DNA of 64,000 nucleotides, taken from positions 157,744,688 through 157,808,687 of the forward strand of contig OW121848.1 in assembly GCA_933228895.1 (NCBI GenBank), in the 5' to 3' direction. The DNA comes from Platycnemis pennipes. Taxonomy: Eukaryota; Arthropoda; Insecta; Odonata; Platycnemididae. The translations under genes were made by a program, and so were the position numbers. Of this stretch, positions 1 to 12,200 are shown one piece after another (position 1 is the first letter of the stretch; the number at the start of each line of letters is the position of its first letter). Under the pieces are notes generated by a model that saw only the letters and a program-made list of their open reading frames with translations, searched no databases and was not told the DNA's origin.

Positions 1-193
1 GGGGGATTCCTCTCCGCGCTGTGGGCCTGGAGGGTGGGGGATATGTGGGTTGGCGGTGGGAGAAGGGGCGGGCGGGCGGAAGAGGGAGGGAGGAGGAGGC
101 AGCCCTTGTGCGCGCCAGTGTCCTTCGGGGACCGCACCAAGGCGCGTCTCGCTCACTTCACGGCATCCGCGCATTCGTCCAGAGCTGGCGAAA
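1..193 (+). promoter_or_regulatory. CpG-rich promoter / 5' leader of RXR
   Basis: This stretch and the following 500 bases are rich in G, C and CpG, unlike the AT-rich introns around them, as expected for a promoter CpG cluster. No TATA box is obvious. An ATG at 43 opens a reading frame out of phase with the RXR start and overlaps it (to 270). It would act as an upstream ORF only if transcription starts before it. The transcription start cannot be placed from sequence alone and may lie upstream of the window. Confidence 0.5.
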
Positions 194-266
194 ATGCTGA
201 AGAAGGAGAAGCCCACCATGTCGGTGACGGCCATCATAATGGGAGCGCAGCGGCACTGGGACGCAG
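194..266 (+). CDS. RXR: RXR exon 1: start codon and A/B N-terminus
   Basis: ATG at 194 sits in a good insect start context (GCGAAAATG) and begins [15 protein letters not shown], the N-terminal signature shared with the Manduca-type USP-1 start ([13 protein letters not shown]). The exon ends at 266 before GTGACG, leaving one base of a glycine codon that exon 2 completes with GA. The start is chosen because it is the first in-phase ATG in the leader and matches the family. The reading frame stays open upstream, but only through non-ATG codons. Confidence 0.9.
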
Positions 267-3200
267 GTGACGTGAATACCGTGTAGTCCGGGGGCGTGTT
301 TCGAGTGTGTTCTCTGAGCAACCCCGCTCTGCGAGGGGGCTCTGGCGTGCGCCAGCGGATTCCGGGGAGAATGTCTTCTTTTCCCGTCCTCCCTCTGTTG
401 TTATTCGCGGTCGCCCCCGCCGACTAATCCGCTGTTTGAAGTCACTTTGGTCCCCGTCGCCGGATGTCTCGGGCCGTGTCTTGGATCGGGTGTCGTTTGG
501 AACCATAGCCTCCTCCTCTTGCCTCCCGCAGGTGTCTCTCCTCTCGTGGGTGGGAGGGAGGAAGGGTTTAGTGGGGGGGGGGGAATCGCACGAAGTCACG
601 TGGTTCTGTGGCGAAACGGGGAGAGCTGGTAGCGATGCAGCCCTGCCCCTTCCGTCTCTGTCCCGACACCGCGCGAAGGGGCCGGGGGGTGTCTTTTTTC
701 GTAAGGGGCCCAATTCATTCCCCTCTTTACCCTACCCTTTCACGGACTCCCGACTTGTTTGAGGAAGACGTGTGATGTCTTTCGCGATTGATTCCACCAA
801 TCTAGTCCTTCAGAGCGCTCATTAAATTCCATTGGAAACATCAATAGCTACAAATAGTTGAGTTTCCGTTTCATTGGTGTGGGCCGTGCCCATAATAATA
901 CACTCTTAGACTCTTTCGATGTGAATTATTGACTGCCATTCCTACTTCCTTCCAGGTTGTACCAAAACTATAGCGAACCTAGGAATTTACCAATTGCCAA
1001 TTTGAGATTTCTAATGGCTTTTAATGTGGAACTCTGATTATATATGTTTTGATGGATTTTTTAGGGGAAACTTTGATATGTAATTCAATAGCCATAGTTT
1101 TTGCTGTACATGCCATAATAATTTTTAATCTTATTAAGATTTGTCATTTGCATATTTCTGTTTCACTGAGATGAATTATTGTAGATGTTTATTCTGAGCA
1201 ATTTTCCTGTTTGGATGTAGGTACTTCATGGCTCACAACCATAGTGTTCCGTAGACAAGTAGCCTAACCCCCCGTAACCAGGCTGATGAAAGAATAGGGA
1301 AGTTTCATATGAGATGTGGTGAAATTGGTACTTTGTGATGGATCAAATAAAAGATCAATTTAAAGACCATAGGATGATGTAGTAACCTGAAACCCAGGCT
1401 ATAGCATCATCTTAAATTGTCTCTATAGCATCTCTGTGGTAAATTGCTCTCTCATTTTGTCTGTTGTCCCCGGGCTGGCCCAGATAAACATTTTTTCATT
1501 AAAATTCAGCAATCAGGGCTCAAGGAGGTTATAAGGTTTTAGGAAAGGGCATATGCATCCATACATTTGGGTGACAATGAAGCCAGAAAGGGAATGCTTG
1601 GGATGGATTAACTTGACAATTGTCATCACAATGATTATAAAATATCTTTTTACCAAGGTTACTTTGTTTGTTCATACTTAAGTGGGCACACCTTATATTC
1701 CTTCTCCAACCCTTTTATAGCCGATACTCTTGTTTGGGTTGAATCACAAAGGAAGTAGATTTCTTCCACTTGCTCCAAAGTTAGTTTCTTGCCCGTTCTT
1801 AAGAGTTCCTTCCTTAGTTTATCATCACATACACAAAGACAATTGCATCCCGCACCATACATTTTTTTCCTTTGAAATTGCTCCAATCAGCCTGCAATTT
1901 TAATGTTAGTAAGAAATCCTTAAATAATTGACCTTTTTGAACTATTTTATATAAACAATAACGTTCAAAGATTTCATTTGTTGCTTCCACACAGAAATCT
2001 TCATAGAAATTCAATATATCATTCAGTTTGTGTGTCTTGTTTTCACTCTGGCAGTCATAGACTTTCAACGCCTCACTTCCAATGTGGTTTAAAAATAGTT
2101 CAATTTTTACTATTTCATCTGCTCTATCTTTTTCTGCTGCCGTAATAAATATGAAAAATTTCTTTTTAAATCTCTTCCATTCTGATCCTGAAAGGTCTTG
2201 CATGGGTTCTGGACCTCTAACTGACTGTGCCATGTTTAGTTCTGCAGATTTTACCGAAAATTATCAGTTTATTTGCTTTACAGTTCTGTTACATCCCATG
2301 CAAGCGTAGCACAACAACCGTAACCATCTAAACAAAAACATCTGCCACATGGCAACCACCATCAACCTCTAACATATCCCTTCATTTCAATCAGATTGGC
2401 TTGAGGTACACTCATCATGACAACTTGTTACAACCTCTAACCAATAAATAATTCAAATTTCTTAAATAAAATAACACTGCAAAAAAACTGATTTCACCAT
2501 TTATTCTTTTTGGAACACTGAAAAAGTATGAAAAGTCAAACCCCAAACTATCAGGTAAATAAAAGCTTATAAAATGCAGATTGACAATATTTAATGATTT
2601 ACCCATTTTCATATATGTACTATTAATGATTCCAAATAATTGAGCAGTGCACTCTCACGTGATGGTTTTTGCTTATCTTTTTATATTATAGAATATATGT
2701 ATGTATAGCAGTCACTTTGATTATACACTGGAGGCGAATACATATGTACGTAGGATAGAAATAGGAATGAACAGTGGCACATAAAAGGACAACCACAATT
2801 GGTGGAGAAGATGGAATGAAGCTGAATCACAATATACATACTTACATATATATCACAGCTCGTGGTGCTGTGAATTAAACTGTACTAGCCTTAGTGACAA
2901 AACCAGTTGTAAAGGACTTAATTATATATGAAAATTACAGAGTTTTTTCTTGTTGTTTGATTATGGTTTTTTATAAAGATAAGCCAGAAACTATAGTTCA
3001 TGTGAGGTCTTGTTTACGTATAAATAATTTTCATCATATTGCAAATAGTTTCTTGAGTCTTCTCAGTTAACCTGGGGGTGGGCAAGGGCCTAGCCATGTT
3101 GAAACACAGATTACCATCAGATTGCTGAAATTAAGCAACGTTGGCCCCACACTGGAGGGGTGACCCCCCTCCAAACCTCTACCATGGTGCTCTTGTACCC

Positions 3201-6200
3201 TGTCTACTAGTGGTGGGCAGGTAAAATGTGGATTGGCACAATGGATCCAAAGGGGTCTAAGGTTGCCAGTTGGGCTCCTGGAGGCCCAGCCCTCCAATTT
3301 CCATTTTATCTGAGCTTTATCACCATATGTATTACTTCTGTTGTGAGAACATATCTTTTTCTCAACTAATACAAAGCCTAAGGCGCTTAATTAGATGCCA
3401 GTGGAGTTCTTTTTACTGACTCCTGACATGGCCTACTCAGTTTACATGGCAACGCTTTGTTTATAATTTAAGTTAAAAGAGAAATCATTTAGATGCACAA
3501 CGAAACGGAAACAAGAATGCCCCCGTGAAAACGTTGTAAATAAACAATGAAGAAAAAAGGTTTATTGTCAGCAGGAAAAATGTCTGTTGCTTTTATTAAT
3601 GCAATTATCTAATGAGAAGTAAAGTAAATTTGTTCACATTAATAAATAGCCTTTGCTCTTTTGTAATTGCTTTTACCTGACTATTTCCTTTCAACAACTC
3701 AATAAAAGACAATCTTTTGTTTGGGGTACGGAAGGGAGGGTTGAATTTGCAATAGTTATGCATGGCTTTACTTGTATAAAATAACTTTATCGTCCACAAC
3801 TTTGATATTATGTGTATTCGAAGACTTAAATCCCTGAGTTCTACTTTTCTGTCCATAGCCTCCTACTTTGGAATCTCAGTGTAAATGAGACACCTATGCA
3901 GCAGACAATGAATAGAGATGATGTAGGTGACATTTTTGTCCTCTGTTTTAGTGATCATTTGGGCAAAGTTAAAAACTAAATCTTTAGCTAGTTTATATCC
4001 ATCCATGATAATGCTTTACAATTTCACTGGAAGGTTTAGATTAAAAATGCAGAGTTTGTTATTAATGTTTTTAAGATATTTTGAATACTTGTTCTTTCTG
4101 TGACCATAAGAAAGAACTCTGGATTGTTGGCATTCTGTGAAAGACTTACTATATCAGTAGAAATGTTTGTGTTAATAAATAGATGATGAAGGAATATTTT
4201 TCTCTTGGGAAGACATTTTTGCTGTGTTCAATTGCCAGTTTCCCTCTCGTCATTCATTTCTTTGTATGGTTCAGTGGAAAATGTGGTGGTAATGCAACGG
4301 ACATGCATTTGCACATTGATTCCATAGTTAAGGAATCTGCTCTATACTAAGCTTGCATTGACTGCAGGTGTCATATTCGTTATCACTTTGACTCTTAACT
4401 TCAGCTTATATATCTTCCCAAGTTATGGGCGAGTGATAAGGGAACAAGACCCTAATGATTGTCAAGTGATAGTTTTGCATACTTTTCTCCATCTTTTGAG
4501 ACTCATTCATAGTACCTCAATGTTACAAATCTTTATTCTTAATTTCCTGATATACATTCAAAAGTATATAAGTTGAATGAGTATAGCAGTTAGTTCTGCC
4601 AACTGGCATAAATACTTTTTAAATTGAATTGTTAACTGAAGGTTTAAGCTTAAATTTCAATGGAATGCAATATCTTGTCTGTAATTAAAGGATCTGGTCT
4701 GGATAGTGGGGGCCATTCACCTTCAGGGCCAGGATCTCCTCCTGAAATGAAACCAGAGCCTGCTGGGCCAGCCAGCCCTGGGTTTAACAGAGGACCTAAT
4801 GGACCAACGTGAGTTTTCTTTTGTTCATTCTGTCAGCATATAAGCCTATCATTATGACCTATTTCATGCAAACCCCATTATTGCACCCTTGTTTCATTTT
4901 GCCCTCTTATAGCATACGTGTATTCTACTAGTTGCCTTCTACTTAGTACCCTTCATCAGGGTATTGAACAATCTTTAAATTGAATAGTCTTTTAGCTTCA
5001 ACCCACTGCTAATTTTACTCCTCTGCATTTGTGAATTAATGATTTAACTACCATGTAGTACTTCAGTTCTACTGAACAGTTAAGAGAATTTGGAAACCAA
5101 ATGTGGCATTGCCATTGTTCTATTAATGTAGGGGACCTGAAATAGAGTTAATTTTCAATGACCTAAAATGGCATATATAAAATTAACTTTTCGGGCAATT
5201 ACGATGCATATTTTTAAATTAGTAGTATCAAAAATATAGTGTTTTTATGAAGAACTCTTATATAACATGATAGTTAATTGTAAAGAGTGAAGAAATATTT
5301 GGAACAATTATACAGTAAAAGTTATCTCAGTGAAATGGTAATCGAAGAGGAAAATGAGATTGACTTTGATGACATGTGGCACAGTTTTGAAATCAGAAGT
5401 TAGGGACCAGTGGTTCCCAGATAAGCTCAGAATAAGGCTCCCAGAATGAATGGTATTTCCATGAAGCTAATCGAAATTTCAGAAGGGAAGGCATTAACAC
5501 AACTGGGCAAAACTATACGTGAAATACATTCAGCTGGAGAGGTACAGATGCTCAAAATTCCTCATTGTCCCTACATTCAGAATGAAGAAGGCAGAGAAAT
5601 ATGAAAACTTTCTTCAAGAACCGTGACCCTGATGTGTATTTAATAGATATTTACAGGGGTCATCCAAAGAAAAATAGAATAAAAAGCAGAGGATCCCTGG
5701 ATTATGTGCAATTTAGATTCAAGAAAAGTGAGGGTGTGGAAGAAGTGATTTTGGCCCTTTAGCCTGTCGTAGAGAAAAAATTCAGAATAATATGCAGTGT
5801 CATTGCATTTGTGTATTTGGAGAATGCTTTTGATAATGTTGATTAGAAGTCAACACTTTAAAATCCGAAGGTAATTAGGGTGTTGTAATATGGCTGAAGA
5901 GTTATCCAGAGTGTATGCAAAAAGTTTTTGTCCTCTTTCCAGGCCTGTCCAGAATGTAGGGGGTAGCTCATCTGGTGGTCCGCCGTCCCCATACCCCCCC
6001 AACCACCCTCTTGGAGGCTCAAAACACCTTTGTTCCATTTGCGGCGACCGTGCAAGTGGGAAGCATTATGGAGTTTATAGGTGAGTGCTTGTAGTGTCAC
6101 TGAAAGTGTCTGGAAAACAAACACAAAACATTTGCAGTGTGTTGTAAATGAGAGCACCATGGCAGATGTAATATCATTCAAAATTTTGTGTAGGTAGAAT

Positions 6201-9200
6201 GACATACACCCATTGTCCTATTATAATACTTTTTGTTCAATTCCTTTCCCCAGTATTTAGAATAATGGTATGTAATTGGTAATAATGGTATGTATTGATT
6301 CGTCCAAGCATACCCATTTCAGCTGCAGTGGTGTTTGGAGAGTACTTAAAGTTCGTTTGCTCCATCTGTTGGATGGGATGTTATAAACTATGGACCCCTT
6401 GGTACCTCTGGTTAAGAGGAGACTAGCACTGACATACTCTACCATCTACTGCATTTGCCATGGCATAAAGGTTGCATCAGCACATAAGACTATTTAATAC
6501 ACATTTTTAAAAAAGAAAAATTACTCTCCAAAACTCCTAATTTTGATTACCTGTGTATAAGATGCATCCCATAGTTAAAGTGTGTATTTTAAGAGAGAAA
6601 AGTCAGCCCTATATGCTGGCAGTTGTGGTAACTACCCATCAGTACACTATAGTGCAAATGACCATGTCTATCATTCACCTTCCCAATTAGAAATGGCAGT
6701 TAAGATGCACCCTGTAGAGTAAATTGTGACTCAATGATTTGATTATCTATGCATTGTGACAGCCCCCCTCACTCATTGGCTCTGCCTGGAAGTCCTGGGC
6801 AGCATGCCATCCATTAAACTCGTGCACATATGAAGCATTCTTGGTTTTCAGATATGGCTAATGTCAGTTTTCACTGCTGGAAGGCAATGCAAACTTATCT
6901 CTGGAATGTAAAAACTTCCTCTCTCTCCTCGCCCGTGAGCTTCCACTCCTCAGCAACACCTCGTGCCACACACTCATGGTGGCTTGCATGGTATTGTGTG
7001 ACTGTCTATCAATGAGACTTGGTTTCGTCGACACATTTGTTCGTGGGGTTTCCCGACTTCCGCGAATGACAGTCCGATGGGGCCGAATTGGCAATGGATG
7101 GTCCATGAGTGTTCCTTGAAAAGCAGTTCAGTCATATAATCTCTTAGTAATTTGGAATACTGGGGTTCCCTAAATTCTGTGCTTGCATGATCAGCGAGCG
7201 AGATGGAGAGGCACTATGGTGGTTCGCATTGCGAAAGGCATTCGTAAGTTGTTTTAGGAAGGGAAACCTTATTTGCCGCCGGTGAGCTTCCGTCTCCCTG
7301 TATCATGGGGCCTTTGCTTTGCCAAGTCATGTTTCTTTCGGGTGCTCCTGCTTCTGAAATCATCAACCTGGTGCGATAGCATTCGGCAGTCGAATACAGT
7401 GACAGTGTTGTTAGATCGAGGATTTAAAGAGCCTGTTGAGCAGCTTGCGTCGGGAAATGGTATGAATTTTTTATAGTAGCTGTACATGGATAATAGTACG
7501 CAGTTTATGAAGGTGATTATTCCCCTTCTAAGCTTACACTTTATGGACAAATTACAGGTGGGGGATATCGGGGACATTAAATTGCAAGACAGTGAAGGTG
7601 TCTCTCATGCCCTATTTTCTCTGGGCCAAGCAATGATATTTGTTCACCACTTCAGGTTGTTTGGTGTCAGCTGGGGGCACTTTTGGGGTGGCACATAACT
7701 GCTTGGGCAGAGGATCGCTGTTAGCAAATAATTAGTAGAGAGGAGGAATAATAGGTGGGGAGTCAATCACATCAGTGATTACGCCTCCAACGTGATAATG
7801 ATGATCAGTTGTCAATGCTGACTTCAGGCGAGTATTGAAGTGTTGTTTTGGGCTCTATCCCGTGCTGTGGGGCCTTCAAGGAGGGGAAGGGGGAATGTGA
7901 GCACACACCAATACATTCATGACCATTGCCTCTAGACCCAAAACTCCTGAGCTGCACGATCACCTCAGGTAAAGTGCCGGTGATTCGCCGCTCACATGAT
8001 GGAATTCAATGTTCTAATGCTAATCTTTTTTCCCCATTGTATGTACTACAAGTCTTTTTTTTTATTCAGTGAAATAAGTTTTGAAATATTTAATGCATAG
8101 AAATTTTAATTTCCAAAAAAAAATTTTTTTTAATCCAAGTGAAAATTTTCAGAAAATTAAATAGAGTTTAAAGGGCAGAAAATCCATGGAAAATTAAGAG
8201 CCAAATGGGTTAATGATGGTGTGATTGAGATTACTGGGGAAAACTCTTTTGAAGTGTTAATGTTTGATTTGTAGCGTGGAAAATCATTCACTTTGAGGCA
8301 TTCTTGTTGGCATATTGAAATCTATTATTTTTTTTCTGTTACTTATATATGCATAATTTTCAAACATTACTCTATTACAGTAAATGCTGTAAAAAACATT
8401 TAACGCCTTAGTATACTTTCTAAAACTTGAATGCTCTGCTTTAACTCCTCAAATCCTGTATTTTTGTCTGATTGCTCACTCTGATGTCTTTTCTTCATGT
8501 GCAGCTGTGAGGGTTGCAAAGGGTTCTTCAAAAGGACAGTGAGAAAAGACCTGTCTTATGCATGTCGAGAGGAGAGGAACTGTATTGTGGACAAAAGGCA
8601 GCGCAACCGATGTCAGTACTGTCGTTACCAGAAGTGCCTCGCCATGGGTATGAAGCGAGAAGCAGTTCAGGTGAGCACTCATCACAACTTGTAGCATATT
8701 GCAATAGCCCTACTGTAATTGCATTGGGGAAACTCCCTCATGATGTTCTTTGGATGCTTCGACTCCCTTTTTCTCTCTCAAGTTCATTGGTTCAGGGCTT
8801 TATCTGTCCTATTCTTATCTACCATAAGTTTTCATGCAGGGGAATAATTTGGTTTCTAAATAGGGTAGAGCCCTTGATATAATCCAGTGATCCATTGAAA
8901 TCAGAGTGAAATAAGCAGAATTTGATACTTGTGCCTTCTCACTAGTGTATTACCAGTTAGAATCATTTATTCATTTTATATTTGGTATAATAGGGTGGAT
9001 TTTAACTTTTAAGCAGTTGACCCCTGCTTTGCAATGTTAATCAGTTCCTCAGGACCATTTGTGAAGCAATGGTAAGAGAGGGATGATAAGAAATTACAAC
9101 ATTTGCTCCTGAACAGTTCTTAATTATGTGTAACATAATATGTATATGTTAATGTTACATATATGCATATGTCAATGCAGTGATTTAAATGCAATGATTT

Positions 9201-12200
9201 AAATGCTGTCTCTTAACTAATAAAGATTAGAATGCTGAATGTGTAACAGATTCATCATCATCATCAAGGGTCAAATGCCTAGGATTGGTTTGACGCAGCC
9301 CTCCACTCGATTTTTCTATCGGCCAACCTCTTCATATTAATGTAGTTCCTCTCTTTCACATCATTTCCGACCTGTTTTATGCAACTCATACGAGGCCTGC
9401 CTTTTCCATTCTTCCCATTCACTTTTCCCTCGACGATTGTCTTCATCAGGCCATCGTGTCTTAAGATATGGCTGATTAGGTTGTCCCGTCTTCGTTTTAT
9501 AGTTTTCAGCAGACTTCTCTATTCTCCTACTCTTAATAAGACTTCTTCATTTGTCACTCGGTCGATCCATTTTATCTTCATCATTCTTCGGTAGCACCAT
9601 ATTTCGAATGCTTCTACCCTTTTCTTCTCCGCAGCTGTCATCATCCATGCTTCACTGCCGTAAAGAAACATGCTCCAGATGTACTGTTCTAGTGAATTGC
9701 TTCCTTACTTCTACGCTTGTATTTCCAGCTGTAAGTAGATACTTCTTTTGATAGAATTCTCTTTTTGCCTGGGCTATTCTACTTACTATTTCTTTCTTGC
9801 TTCATCCATCATTGGTTACTCTGCTTCCCAGGTAACAGAACTCTTTCACCTCTTCCAGTTTCTGTTTTCCTAGTATAACGTTGGTTTTGGCCTCTTTTTT
9901 TTCTTGCTGTACACCAATATCTTAGTCCTCTTGATTGATCTTCAGCTGATGTCTGGCCATTGTCCTTTCCATGGTTGTTAGCATCTTTTTCAGATCCTTC
10001 TCTGTCTCTGCTATGAGAGCTCTGTCATCAGCAAATCATAGCATGCTGATCGTTTCTCTGTGGATGTTCACTCCAGAATACTTTTCCTTGATTGCATTGA
10101 TGGCTCTCTCAATGTAAACATTAAAAATTACAGGATACAGTGCACAGCCTTGTCTCACTCCTTCACTTATTCTTGTTTATTCACAGCTGGGTCCAGATTC
10201 ACTTAATAAATTTATTTGAATTACCCTAGTATGCATACATTGGTAATATTAAAACATGGTTCATGCTCTACAGACTACTTCAACAAATTTTCATCTACTT
10301 ATCCCTTTGCTATTCCGCTTATTGTGCTCTCTAATGGCACGATGGGAAAAATGACATTTTAAATGTATAGGTACGACTATTTACCTCTCTGATCTTGTGT
10401 ATTAGACCATACCTATTGACGCTGGGTAATGAAGGGTATTTCAAAGCGGAGGAAGAGCGAATGGGAATCACGCACAGCCTTTTCTCAATCCTTTCCTTAT
10501 CCTTGCTTCTTCACAGCTGGGTCCAGATTTTATCACAGCTACCTGGTTTTTATACAAACTGTGGTTAATACTTCAGTCATTGTACGACACTCCCAATTCC
10601 TTTCAGAATTCTAAGCATTAAATTCCAATCAATGTTGTCAAAAGCCTTTTCTAAAACCACAAATGCAACGTAGGTCGGTTTTTTCTTCTCCATTCTCTTC
10701 TCTATGAGCAGCCTAAGGGAAAATATTGCTTCTCTTGTACCTTTACTTATCCTGAATCCGAATTGATCTTCATCCAGGAACTCCTCTGCTTTTCGTTCTA
10801 TTCTTCTGTAGATTATCGTAATCAATATCTTTGATGCATGTGTTGTGAGGCTTATAGTCCTAAAATTTTTGCATTTCTCCGCTCTCTTCTTTTTGGGATT
10901 AGGAATTATGATGTTTTTCTCGAAGTCCCTAGGTATTTCTCCAGTTGAATACATGTTGCAGATGGTTTTGTAGACATGAGTTAATGCATTTATTCCTGCA
11001 TTTTTTATTAATTCTGTTGGAATATCATCAATTCCAGAGGTCTTACTCATCCGAAGGTCCCTTACTGCTGTGTCAAATTCCGATCTTAATATTGATGCTC
11101 CCATATCATCATTTTCGACTTCTCTTTCCTCTTCAATCACTTCCGTGTTGAGATTGTTTCCGTTGTGTAACTCCTCCAGATATTCTTTCCACCTCTTCAC
11201 TTTGTCTTCATTTTCAATCAAAATTTCTCCATTCTTGTCTCTTATGGCATTGCATTTTGCGCTCTGTTCCTTGAAGTGGTTCCTCACTATCCTATAGGCA
11301 TCTTCCACCTTTCCAATGGTAAGGTTGTTTTGTACATCTTCGCATAGATTCTTCATCCACATTTCTCTAGCTTTCCTGGCTTTGCGACTTACTTCGTTCC
11401 CTATTCTTTTGTAGCAAAGCTGCCCTTCTTCAGTTTTCACATTCTTGTAGTTTCTTCTTTCTTCAATCAGGTCTAAGACTTCTTCTGTGATCCATGGCTT
11501 CTTCTTAACAACTTTTATTCTTCCAAGAACTTCTTTTGCGGCTTCTTATAGTCCACATTTAATGTTTTCCCAATGCCCTTCTACTGGTTTCTCAGTCAGG
11601 TCCTCTCCTACGTAGTTTCCTACTGCTTTCTGAAATGCCAGCTGATGTTGAGTCTCCTTCAGTTTTTCTTCTTTGCCAAATGTTCTTTACTGTTTTCTTC
11701 AACTTCTTGAATTTTAGATGGCATTTCATCATCACTAAATTATGGTCACTGTCGATGTCTGCACCCGGGTAGCTTTTGCAGTCCTTCACCTGATTCCTGA
11801 ACCTCTGCTTCACTAAAATGTTGTCAGTGGGAAATCTTCTTCTGTGTTGAGGCATCCTCCACGTGTATCATCTTCGGTTGTGATTTTTAAACAATGTGTT
11901 AGTAACCACTAACTTATGTTGTGTGCAGAACTCCAGCAGTCTTTCTCCTCTTTCATTTCGGTTTCCCAATCCATATTTTCCAGTTACTCTTCCATCTTGA
12001 CCTTTGCCGATGACAGTGTTCCAGTCACCTAAAATAATTAGGTTTTCTTCTCCTCTTACCTGTTTTATTACTTCGGTGATATCTTTGTTGATGTCCTCCA
12101 CTTCTTCGTCTTCGTAATCCGATGTAGGCATGTAAACTTGCACCAAAGTGGTATCTGTATGTTTAGTTTCAATTGTAACCATTATAATCCTCTCACTGTA

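Larger units (their letters stand above)
267..4690 (+). other. RXR intron 1 (background)
   Basis: A 4.4-kb intron. The first 450 bases remain CpG-rich and may hold promoter elements. The rest is AT-rich. It contains a Gypsy gag remnant (1660-2235) and a 5S-derived SINE (3071-3300). I see no coding exon and no further recognisable element between 2400 and 3070 or between 3300 and 4690. Confidence 0.6.

Noticed and set aside
234..713. Long minus-strand frame opposite the RXR first exon
   Set aside because: Lies in a CpG island where stop codons are rare. It is antisense to RXR exon 1, with low-complexity Arg/Pro/Ser composition.
3071..3300. A functional 5S rRNA gene
   Set aside because: Many changes from insect 5S, no intact 3' end or T-run terminator at the right place, and a non-5S body follows.
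7000..7700. Possible host exon in RXR intron 3
   Set aside because: Several open frames on both strands but no phase-compatible splice sites with neighbouring RXR exons and no known domain.
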